From NCBI GenBank assembly GCA_022842805.1, contig JALHOX010000096.1, forward strand, positions 1-11,845: DNA of 11,845 nt, written 5' to 3'. The notes under the pieces are model-generated. The model had not been told where the DNA came from. It worked only from the letters and a program-made list of their open reading frames with translations, and ran no database searches. The position numbers and the translations under genes were made by a program. Source of the DNA: Phycisphaerae bacterium (GTDB lineage Bacteria; Planctomycetota; Phycisphaerae; UBA1845; Fen-1342). Positions 5,959 through 11,845 of the stretch are shown piece after piece; the first letter of the stretch is position 1; each line of letters starts with the position of its first letter.

Positions 5959-7863
5959 TTAGGTCGGGTCCGCGCGCATGCGTCGCGGGCGCTCGAGCTT
6001 CGCGTTCAGCTTTTTCTCTTCGTCGCCGCGCTTCACGCGCATCTCCACGCTGTCGCCCCAGTCAAAATCCGCGAGGATCGTCCGGAGATCGTCGAGCGAC
6101 GCGATCGGCTTGCCGGCGATTTCCAGAATGCGGTCGCCCGCCAGCAGGCCCGCCTTCTGACCCGCGGAACCCTCGGTCACGCTTTGAAGCAGCAGCCCGG
6201 GCCCGCCCGCGTCCAGATCGGGCAAAATGCCGAGCCGTACGCGCGATTGCGGCGAAGGCTGTGACGCCGCCGCCCGCGGCTCGCTCGCCGCGTCCTTGGC
6301 CCGATCGATTCGCGCCGGCCCGCTCGCCAGATTCGCGAGGGCGCGCACGATGGCCTCTCCCATCGCCGTGATCTTCACCATGCCGTCGTAGTTGATGAGC
6401 GCGACGTCGTCGCCGGGGCGGTGATATTCGGTGTGCAGTCCGGTATGGACGAACAGCGAGGGGATGTCGGCCGAATCGAAAGCGGCCTGATCGCTATCGC
6501 GTCGCACGCGCTCCAGCAGCTTGAACTTCAGCCCGGCGCTCTCTCCCGCCGCCTTCACGAGCTCAGGAAACTCCTTGGCCGTCCCGGTTCCGCTCACTTC
6601 AAATTCTTCCTCGCGATAGCGCCCGATCATGTCGAAGTTCACATTGGCGATGATCTCGCTTTCGCGGATGGTCGGATGAGCCACGAAATAGCGGCTGCCG
6701 ACAAGGCCAAGCTCTTCGGCGCTGCAGGCGAAGAAGAGAATGTTGCGGCGGGGGCGCGGCCCATTCGCGAAGCGTCGCGCCAGCTCGATGATCGCCGCCG
6801 TGCCCGACGCGTTGTCGTCGGCCCCGTTGTAGGTGTCCAGCGGCTCTTCCTTGGTGGTGTCTGCCGGCCGCTGCCCGAGATGGTCATAATGGGCCGTGAC
6901 GACGATGGTCTCGGCTGTTTCGCCCGAGCCTCGCAACATGCCCAGGACGTTTCGCCCCTCCGCCTGCGATACGCCCGTCTTCAGGCTGATGTTCACACCC
7001 GCCAGGTCTTCGGAGTGCGACTCGCGCGTCTGATCCAGGCGGCGCTGCAACTCCGCCAACGTCGGCATCTTCGCCGCCTTGAGCAACTCATCTGCCACAT
7101 TGCGGGAGATCTGCGCCATCGGCACCGCGTAGGTCGGTCGCGTGCGCCATGGCTTGAAAGCGATCAGGGCATCCTCGACCGTCAGCGGATGCGTCGGCGG
7201 ATTCACGATCAGCACCGCCTTGGCGCCGCGGGCCGCCGCCTCGCGCGCTTTGCGCTCAAACGACGCGTAAAGCGACGCCTCTTCTCCGCCGAAACGGGCC
7301 TCGCGATCGCTGGAGCGCGGCTCGTAGCGGAGCATCAGCACGATCTTGCCGCTTGGGTCGATGTCGAGATAGTCGTCGTATTTGTGCTCCGGGGCGTCGA
7401 TGCCGTAGCCCACGAACGCCAGCGGCCCTTCCGCGCCGCCCACGGCGGTATATGGCAGGGGGGTCCAGTCGACGCCGAGCTTCAGCGGGCGATCGATGCC
7501 GCCGATTGTGAGCGACGCCTTGCTCTCGTCGAGCGACTTCTGTGCGGGTACGGGGAAAGGCTGAAACCAGGTGCCGTCGACGCCGCCCGGCTCGAGGCCC
7601 GCGTCCTTCCAGTGCTTCACGATGTAGTCGGCCGCGTCGTCAATCCCCGCGCTCGCCACGCCGCGGCCGCCCAGCGCGTCCGCCGCGAGGTATTCGACGT
7701 GTGAGGTCAGCGCGGCCTTCGCCGCGGCGAATTCGGCGGACGCATCCGCGGCGCGTGAGGTGGCGACGCTGCCTCCGGGCAGAGGCGTTTCGGCGAAAGC
7801 CGGCCGTGCGGCGTGAAGCGCCAATGAACAGGTCGCCAATACGAAGGCACGATGACACCGCAT
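5959..7863 (-). CDS. Exported M28 zinc aminopeptidase with PA and PDZ domains
   Basis: A 634-residue exported metallopeptidase. ATG 7863 is preceded by AAAGGA at 8 bases and starts a signal peptide (MRCHRAFVLATCSLALHAARPAFA, likely cleaved before Glu25). A PA-like insert occupies roughly residues 140-285 (GPLAFVGYGIDAP; then GAKAVLIVNPP). The M28 catalytic domain follows with a complete two-zinc site: His325 in TAHYDHLG, Asp350 in GADDNASG, Glu383 (base) and Glu384 (ligand) in SAEELG, Asp411 in NFDMIG, and His481 in EYHRPGDD. After a low-complexity Ala/Ser/Pro linker (about 515-540), residues about 543-622 form a PDZ domain (LGILPD, GSAGQKAGLLAGDRILEIAGKPI). M28 enzymes remove N-terminal residues from peptides; the PDZ domain probably binds substrate C-termini or partners. 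The gene is convergent with sppA and divergent from thiO. The specificity (Leu-, Lys- or other aminopeptidase) cannot be set from sequence. Confidence 0.92.
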   Translation of the reverse strand: MRCHRAFVLATCSLALHAARPAFAETPLPGGSVATSRAADASAEFAAAKAALTSHVEYLAADALGGRGVASAGIDDAADYIVKHWKDAGLEPGGVDGTWFQPFPVPAQKSLDESKASLTIGGIDRPLKLGVDWTPLPYTAVGGAEGPLAFVGYGIDAPEHKYDDYLDIDPSGKIVLMLRYEPRSSDREARFGGEEASLYASFERKAREAAARGAKAVLIVNPPTHPLTVEDALIAFKPWRTRPTYAVPMAQISRNVADELLKAAKMPTLAELQRRLDQTRESHSEDLAGVNISLKTGVSQAEGRNVLGMLRGSGETAETIVVTAHYDHLGQRPADTTKEEPLDTYNGADDNASGTAAIIELARRFANGPRPRRNILFFACSAEELGLVGSRYFVAHPTIRESEIIANVNFDMIGRYREEEFEVSGTGTAKEFPELVKAAGESAGLKFKLLERVRRDSDQAAFDSADIPSLFVHTGLHTEYHRPGDDVALINYDGMVKITAMGEAIVRALANLASGPARIDRAKDAASEPRAAASQPSPQSRVRLGILPDLDAGGPGLLLQSVTEGSAGQKAGLLAGDRILEIAGKPIASLDDLRTILADFDWGDSVEMRVKRGDEEKKLNAKLERPRRMRADPT

Positions 7864-7962
7864 CCGCTGAGTCCTTTCTCAACAACCCCCGCATCCACGT
7901 TTCAGCCCTACTGAATGTACCGCGCGGCCAGACGCTGACGAGGCCGCGCCGCCCGGCTGCGC

Positions 7963-7968
7963 TATACT
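7963..7968 (+). promoter_or_regulatory. Candidate -10 element upstream of thiO
   Basis: TATACT matches the sigma-70 -10 consensus TATAAT at five of six positions and is the only AT-rich hexamer in a GC-rich divergent region (7864-8025). It would start transcription near 7975, about 50 bases before the thiO ATG. No good -35 lies at 16-18 bases; CTGACG at 7935-7940 is too far upstream, with a 22-base spacer. I call it on the -10 and position only. Confidence 0.35.
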
Positions 7969-8025
7969 TTTCGACACGATGTTCCTTTGCAGCCTGTCGA
8001 AGCGCCTGCCGCCGCGAGGCACCGC

Positions 8026-9186
8026 ATGAAATCACCGGAGATTCTCATTGTCGGCGCGGGAGTCATCGGCCTCTCCTGCGCTCTGCGGCTTGGCCAGCGC
8101 GGGCGTCGGGTGCGCGTGCTGGAGCGCGGCGAGTGCGGACGCGAGTCTTCCTGGGCCGGGGCGGGCATTATCGAATATGGCAGTCTGGCCCGCCTCGATC
8201 CGCTGGCCCAGTTGCGACGCGCCAGCTGCGAGCTTTATCCGGCGTTCATCGCTGAGATCCAAGCCGCGTCCGGCGTCGATCCGGAGCTGGACCGCGAGGG
8301 CACGATCGACCTGATCACCGACGCCAATCAGGCGAAAGCCGCCGATCGGGAGCTGGGCGCGCTGAAGAGCCGCTTTTCGAATCGTGGCCCGCTGATCGAG
8401 CGTCTGACGCAGGGCGGTTTGCGGCGCGTCGCCCCGGCGATTTCGGATGCGTTCGACGACGCGCTCTGGCTGCGGGCCGACGTCACTGTTCGCAATCCGA
8501 GGATCATGCGCGCTCTGCGGGGCGCGTGCGAGGCGGCGGGAGTCGAGATCGTCGAGCAATCTCCGGTTTCGAGCGTCCTGCGCGACGGCGATCGCGTCGT
8601 GGGTCTGCAACTCGCGGATCGGGTGGAGCGCGGCGAGCAGTACCTCATCTCCGGCGGATCTTGGTCGTCGCAACTCGATCCCGAGTTCGAAAGGCTGCTA
8701 CCGGTCCATCCGGTGCGCGGACAGATCATCCTGCTCGAGGAGCGGCGACAACTGCTTCGGCATGTCGTCCGCCACGGGCGAATGTACCTGGTGCCTCGTC
8801 GCGATGGGCGCATGCTGCTGGGGTCTACCGAGGAGCACGACGCCGGATTCGAGAAGCGCACCACGCTCGGCGCGGCGGCGCGACTCATGCCGATTGCTGA
8901 GCGCGTGGTTCCATCGCTGCGCGATGCGACGATCGTGACCACCTGGGCCGGCCTTCGCCCGGGCTCGAAAGACGGCAAGCCCTACCTGGGCCCTATTCCC
9001 GGCTTCGGCGGCGCCTGGGCCGCGACCGGCCACTATCGCAGCGGGCTCACGCTCGCGCCGATCACGGCGGAGTTGATTGCGGCGGCAATGACGGGCGGCA
9101 CGCCGCGGTTTGATCTTGCCCCGTTCGCTCCCGGTCGACGCTTCGGCCCGCCCGACGAGGGCGACACCGGCGAGATCGCGCCGTGA
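8026..9186 (+). CDS. thiO: Glycine oxidase ThiO-type FAD-dependent amine oxidase
   Basis: A 386-residue soluble flavoenzyme of the DAO family. ThiO oxidises glycine to iminoglycine, which supplies the C2-N3 unit of the thiazole ring of thiamine. The N-terminal FAD site is ILIVGAGVIGLS (Gly10, Gly12, Gly15), with Glu33 closing the second strand (VRVLERGE) to hold the ribose. SSWAGAGII (41-49) is the family's flavin-contact region. The C-terminal signature is nearly diagnostic: GRMYLVPRRDGRMLLGST, WAGLRPGSKDGKPYLGPIPG and ATGHYRSGLTLAPIT. Tyr254, Arg311 and Arg338 fall where the B. subtilis enzyme has its substrate-contacting Tyr246, Arg302 and Arg329. ATG 8026, with GAGG 6 bases upstream, is preferred over a TTG at 7987, whose extra 13 residues would precede the Rossmann strand. 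No other thiamine gene is in the window, so another amino-acid oxidase activity remains possible. The next gene starts 40 bases downstream on the same strand. Confidence 0.87.
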   Translation: MKSPEILIVGAGVIGLSCALRLGQRGRRVRVLERGECGRESSWAGAGIIEYGSLARLDPLAQLRRASCELYPAFIAEIQAASGVDPELDREGTIDLITDANQAKAADRELGALKSRFSNRGPLIERLTQGGLRRVAPAISDAFDDALWLRADVTVRNPRIMRALRGACEAAGVEIVEQSPVSSVLRDGDRVVGLQLADRVERGEQYLISGGSWSSQLDPEFERLLPVHPVRGQIILLEERRQLLRHVVRHGRMYLVPRRDGRMLLGSTEEHDAGFEKRTTLGAAARLMPIAERVVPSLRDATIVTTWAGLRPGSKDGKPYLGPIPGFGGAWAATGHYRSGLTLAPITAELIAAAMTGGTPRFDLAPFAPGRRFGPPDEGDTGEIAP

Positions 9187-9226
9187 TTTCGCGCCACAAT
9201 ACATTCGCAACTCCCGAGGGACGCAC

Positions 9227-10153
9227 ATGAAAGTTTTGATCAGCGGGGCCAGCGGCCTTGTCGGCCGCGCGACCGGCGACATGCTTCGCGCCCGCGGCGA
9301 TGTCGTGATTCCCCTCGTGCGCGGTGGGCAGTCGGGCGTTGAGCCCGCCGCTGCGGCGGGCGTCGCGGGTGTCACGTGGAAGCCCGACGCCAACTGGCTG
9401 GACGAGGCTGCCCTGCGCCGCGCCTCGCCCGATGTCGTGGTCCACCTGGCCGGCGAAAATATCGCCGACGGCCGCTGGACCGCCGAGAAGAAACGCCGCA
9501 TTCGCGACAGCCGCGTCCTCGGCACGCAATTGCTCGCCCGCTCGCTCGCCGCGCTGACGCCCAAGCCGCGTCTCCTGCTTTCAGCCGCGGCGATCGGCAT
9601 CTACGGCAATCGCGGTGATGAGCCGCGCGACGAAGCGAGCCCGCCCGGCGACAGCTTCCTGGCGCACGTGGCGCGCGATTGGGAGGCCGCCACCGCCCCA
9701 GCCGAGGCGGCGGGCATTCGCGTCGTGCATCTTCGCATCGGCGTCGTCCTCACGCCGCTGGGCGGGGCGCTGAAGGCGATGCTCACGCCGTTTCGCCTCG
9801 GGCTGGGCGGGGTCGCGGGGGACGGTCGGCAGTACCTGAGCTGGATTTCGTTGACGGACCTGATTGCGATGATCCGCTTCATTCTCGATCGCGACGACTT
9901 GCGCGGCCCGATCAACGCGGTCAGCCCTAATCCGGCCACCAATTTCGACTTTACGAAGACGCTGGGCCGTGTTCTTGGCCGACCGACGATCGTTCCGTTG
10001 CCGAGCTTTCTGATTCGCGCCATCTTCGGCGAAATGGGGGAGGCGACGCTCCTCGCCAGCACCCGCGCCATCCCGCGCCGCATCTGCGAACTCGGCTTCT
10101 CATTTCAACACCCCGACCTCGAAGCCGCCCTGCGTCACGAGCTGGGAAAGTAG
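9227..10153 (+). CDS. TIGR01777-family NAD-dependent epimerase/dehydratase (SDR39U1/YfcH-like)
   Basis: A 308-residue extended short-chain dehydrogenase/reductase. The nucleotide-binding loop is KVLISGASGLVG (2-13). VVHLAGENIADGRWT (71-85) is the family's characteristic stretch. SAAAIGIYGNRGDE (119-132) carries the active-site region with Tyr126, and RIGVVL and YLSWISLTDL (203-212) follow. The C-terminus (PLPSFLIRAIFGEMGEATLLAS to RRICELGFSFQHPDLEAAL) is the DUF1731-type cap seen in YfcH and human SDR39U1. The length is normal for the family. ATG 9227, with GAGGG 6 bases upstream, is chosen over an in-frame start at 9110 that would overlap the end of thiO. The spacing of 40 bases suggests co-transcription with thiO. 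The physiological substrate is not known for the family; in other bacteria it is sometimes linked to cell-division or envelope phenotypes, which I cannot test here. Confidence 0.9.
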   Translation: MKVLISGASGLVGRATGDMLRARGDVVIPLVRGGQSGVEPAAAAGVAGVTWKPDANWLDEAALRRASPDVVVHLAGENIADGRWTAEKKRRIRDSRVLGTQLLARSLAALTPKPRLLLSAAAIGIYGNRGDEPRDEASPPGDSFLAHVARDWEAATAPAEAAGIRVVHLRIGVVLTPLGGALKAMLTPFRLGLGGVAGDGRQYLSWISLTDLIAMIRFILDRDDLRGPINAVSPNPATNFDFTKTLGRVLGRPTIVPLPSFLIRAIFGEMGEATLLASTRAIPRRICELGFSFQHPDLEAALRHELGK

Positions 10154-10155
10154 CG

Positions 10156-10170
10156 GCCGACGGCGTCGGC
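10156..10170 (+). terminator. Short hairpin just after the epimerase gene
   Basis: GCCGAC (10156-10161) pairs with GTCGGC (10165-10170) around a 3-base loop, starting 3 bases after the stop codon of the epimerase gene. No T-tract follows. Its position suits an operon end, but a 6-bp GC stem is easily found by chance in DNA of this composition. Confidence 0.25.
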
Positions 10171-10189
10171 GGACGCGATCGCCCCCGGC

Positions 10190-10218
10190 GTGAACACTTG
10201 GCATCCCGGCCCTATCAT
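10190..10218 (+). promoter_or_regulatory. Candidate promoter for the aldolase gene
   Basis: GTGAAC (10190-10195, three of six against TTGACA) and TATCAT (10213-10218, five of six against TATAAT) are separated by an ideal 17 bases. The pair lies in the 147-base gap between the epimerase and aldolase genes, and would give a leader of about 75 bases. The gap itself suggests that the aldolase has its own promoter. A TTGGCA at 10198 and a TATATG at 10227 are also present but are badly spaced for each other (23 bases). Confidence 0.35.
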
Positions 10219-10300
10219 GCGCGAGGTATATGAATTTCCAGCCCGCGCCGCCGAAAGCGAACCGGCCCGCGTGGTCAAACCAAACTACGGAGGCCTTCTC

Positions 10301-11227
10301 ATGATGTCCGATCGCGTCAAGCAAATTCTGAGCTGGTACGAAGCCGACAACGCCGGCGTGCTCGCCAACATCCGCCGCTTGCTCGGCACCGGCACGCTGA
10401 AAGACACCGGCAAGCTCGTCATTCTGCCGGTCGACCAGGGCTTCGAGCACGGTCCGGCCCGCAGCTTCGCCGCCAACGCCGCCGGCTATGACCCTCATTA
10501 TCACTTTCAGCTCGCGCTGGAATCGGGCTGTAACGCCTACGCCGCTCCGCTGGGTTTCCTGGAAGCCGGCGCCCGCACCTTTGCCGGCGAACTGCCGCTG
10601 ATCCTCAAGCTCAACAACAACGACTCGCTCTTCAGCACGAAGAATCCGAGTCAGGCCGTCACCGCCTCGGTCGAGCACGCTCTGCGGCTCGGCTGCGCCG
10701 CGATCGGCTTCACGATCTATCCGGGCTCGGCCAATTCGCAGGCGCAGTATGAGCAGCTCAACGCGCTGGCCGAGAGCGCCAAGAGCGTCGGCCTGGTGGT
10801 CGTGGTGTGGAGTTATCCGCGCGGCGAATTCCTGAGCAAGGAAGGCGAGACCGGCATCGACGTTTGCTGCTATGCCGCCCAGATCGCGGCGCAGCTCGGG
10901 GCGCACTTCATCAAGGTCAAGCTGCCGACCGATTTCGTTGAGCAGGGTGAGGCCAAGAAGGTCTACGAAAAGCAGAACATCCCCGTCAAGACCATGGCCG
11001 AACGCGTGAAGCACGTCGTGCAGAGCTCGTTTAACGGTCGGCGCGTCGTGATCTTCAGCGGCGGCGCCACCAAGGGCGAGGACAGCGTCTACGACGACGC
11101 CCGCGCGATTCGCGACGGCGGCGGCTTCGGCTCGATCATCGGCCGCAACGCCTTCCAGCGCCCCAAGGCCGAAGCGCTGAAGATGCTGGGCCGGATCATG
11201 GATATCTACGCCGGCAAGGAAAAGTAA
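10301..11227 (+). CDS. fbaB: Class I fructose-bisphosphate aldolase (DhnA/FbaB type)
   Basis: A 308-residue cytosolic aldolase of the DeoC/LacD/DhnA superfamily, which cleaves fructose 1,6-bisphosphate to dihydroxyacetone phosphate and glyceraldehyde 3-phosphate through a lysine Schiff base, without metal. LVILPVDQGFEHGP (39-52) is the N-terminal family signature, carrying the acid Asp45. GFLEAG (85-90) follows. IKVKLP (204-209) contains the two lysines, Lys205 and Lys207, one of which should be the Schiff-base residue. FSGGATKGE (252-260) and GFGSIIGRNAFQRP (275-288) form the C-terminal phosphate-binding loops. The end (DIYAGKEK) resembles other bacterial members. The start has two adjacent ATGs (10301 and 10304), with GGAGG at 10289-10293; spacing 7 favours the first. 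A longer open frame from 10190 would read through the probable promoter and lacks a ribosome binding site. The gene has its own likely promoter and a strong terminator, so it is probably monocistronic. Confidence 0.9.
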   Translation: MMSDRVKQILSWYEADNAGVLANIRRLLGTGTLKDTGKLVILPVDQGFEHGPARSFAANAAGYDPHYHFQLALESGCNAYAAPLGFLEAGARTFAGELPLILKLNNNDSLFSTKNPSQAVTASVEHALRLGCAAIGFTIYPGSANSQAQYEQLNALAESAKSVGLVVVVWSYPRGEFLSKEGETGIDVCCYAAQIAAQLGAHFIKVKLPTDFVEQGEAKKVYEKQNIPVKTMAERVKHVVQSSFNGRRVVIFSGGATKGEDSVYDDARAIRDGGGFGSIIGRNAFQRPKAEALKMLGRIMDIYAGKEK

Positions 11228-11312
11228 GCGCGACTTTCGCGGCGGCGGCGAACTTGGCAACGCCTTGTTTACGCCGCGCGAAATCGCGGAGTCTCATTTT
11301 GCGACGCGCGAC

Positions 11313-11365
11313 AAGGCGGCGCATTGCACCACTCAGAAGTGCAATGCCCCGCCTTTTGCGTTTTT
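11313..11365 (+). terminator. Strong rho-independent terminator after the aldolase gene
   Basis: AAGGCGG (11313-11319) pairs with CCGCCTT (11349-11355), and GCATTGCAC (11321-11329) pairs with GTGCAATGC (11339-11347), with a single C/C mismatch between the two helices and a 9-base loop. The stem is followed by TTGCGTTTTT on the plus strand, giving a U-rich tail. It lies 85 bases past the aldolase stop and before the end of the convergent membrane protein gene. This is the clearest intrinsic terminator in the window. Confidence 0.85.
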
Positions 11366-11407
11366 GCCGAAGATTTGATGAGTTGTCGTGCTTCGAGCCG
11401 TCGGCTG

Positions 11408-11821
11408 CTACGAAACGCGCCGCGCCAGCCAGACGATGACCCCGCCCACGACCGCCACCGGCCCGCCTTCAGTGGCCGTCCACCACCAAGGCATTCCGGC
11501 GAACCAATCGATCCAAACCGTCGCCAGCCCGAACGCGATATGCAACGCGCCGACGCCCGCAATGACCCCGCAGTAGCGCCGGACGTCCCCCGCCAGCATC
11601 AGCAGCACCGCTCCATGCACCGCGTACAGCGCGGATAGCGAGCGCGTCAGATACTCCACGATCGCTCCACGCGGCAGCTTGCCCAGCCTCAACTGCTCGT
11701 GAGTCCAGTCCATCCATTCGGTCGGCATGATGACCGCCAGAGTCGCCAGCAGCATGACTCCGCCACTGAGGCGAAGCTGCAGTGGAAGCACGCGGGCGGC
11801 AGTTTCGGCGCGGAGTGTCAT
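11408..11821 (-). CDS. Small four-helix membrane protein, unknown function
   Basis: A polytopic membrane protein of about 137 residues that I cannot assign to a family. Four hydrophobic segments are visible: residues about 13-33 (LSGGVMLLATLAVIM), 60-78 (SALYAVHGAVLLMLA), 84-106 (CGVIAGVGALHIAFGLATVWIDW) and 119-134 (GPVAVVGGVIVW). The loop before the fourth helix is rich in Trp (MPWWWT). Three Trp/acid pairs near the first loop (EWMDW) and a conserved-looking Tyr-Leu-Thr-Arg-Ser are the only other marked features. The start is uncertain: ATG 11821 is used here, but the frame stays open to the window edge and a GTG at 11842 is also available. It could be an inner-membrane protein of any role; it is convergent with the aldolase gene across the terminator. 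The hydrophobic pattern and open frame support it as a real gene. Confidence 0.65.
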   Translation of the reverse strand: MTLRAETAARVLPLQLRLSGGVMLLATLAVIMPTEWMDWTHEQLRLGKLPRGAIVEYLTRSLSALYAVHGAVLLMLAGDVRRYCGVIAGVGALHIAFGLATVWIDWFAGMPWWWTATEGGPVAVVGGVIVWLARRVS

Positions 11822-11845
11822 GCCAAATAGGGTAAGCGCCACCCT

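Noticed and set aside
1..11845. Undescribed defence, mobile or biosynthetic system
   Set aside because: Every gene except the two at the edges belongs to a recognisable housekeeping or envelope family. There are no integrases, transposases, nucleases, reverse transcriptases, repeat arrays or toxin-antitoxin pairs, and no operon of unknown genes.

Overview
The window looks like an end fragment of a contig from a high-GC bacterium, most likely a member of the Planctomycetota. The main clue is a secreted protein that ends in a GEVED-type domain followed by a PEP-CTERM sorting tail (VPEP, a hydrophobic stretch, then RRR), a combination common in planctomycetes. The codon use is strongly GC-rich, and the secreted M28 and SppA peptidases fit the same lineage. 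The assignment is an inference, because there is no rRNA or other marker gene. The first 14 bases match the 3' end of a standard Illumina adapter, so the left edge is a sequencing or assembly artefact rather than genome.

Layout, left to right: (1) the 3' part of an unrecognised gene (+, to 655); (2) a convergent secreted C39/papain-like cysteine peptidase homologue with GEVED and PEP-CTERM modules (-, 792-2357); (3) a Rieske non-heme iron oxygenase alpha subunit (-, 2578-3708); (4) divergent from it, a full-length SppA-type Ser/Lys signal peptide peptidase (+, 3930-5813); (5) convergent to it, an exported M28 zinc aminopeptidase with PA and PDZ domains (-, 5959-7863); (6) divergent again, a ThiO-type glycine oxidase (+, 8026-9186); (7) 40 bases downstream, a TIGR01777-family SDR epimerase (+, 9227-10153); (8) a class I fructose-bisphosphate aldolase of the DhnA/FbaB kind (+, 10301-11227); (9) a small convergent four-helix membrane protein of unknown function at the right edge (-, 11408-11821).

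The window is mostly ordinary chromosomal gene content. Genes 2, 4 and 5 are all exported peptidase-like proteins, giving a loose envelope-proteolysis theme, but they sit in separate transcription units and nothing shows that they act together. Genes 6 and 7 are the best candidates for an operon. All three convergent junctions carry a perfect or near-perfect inverted repeat of the right size for transcription termination; the one after the aldolase (17 positions of pairing with one mismatch, then a T-rich tail) is a textbook intrinsic terminator.

No gene-free stretch exceeds about 220 bases. I see no tRNA, rRNA, CRISPR array, insertion sequence, attachment site or phage gene, and no convincing new multi-gene system. 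The points most worth a second look are the PEP-CTERM cysteine peptidase that lacks an obvious oxyanion-hole glutamine, the glutamate at the bridging position of the Rieske oxygenase, and the hairpins at the convergent gene ends.
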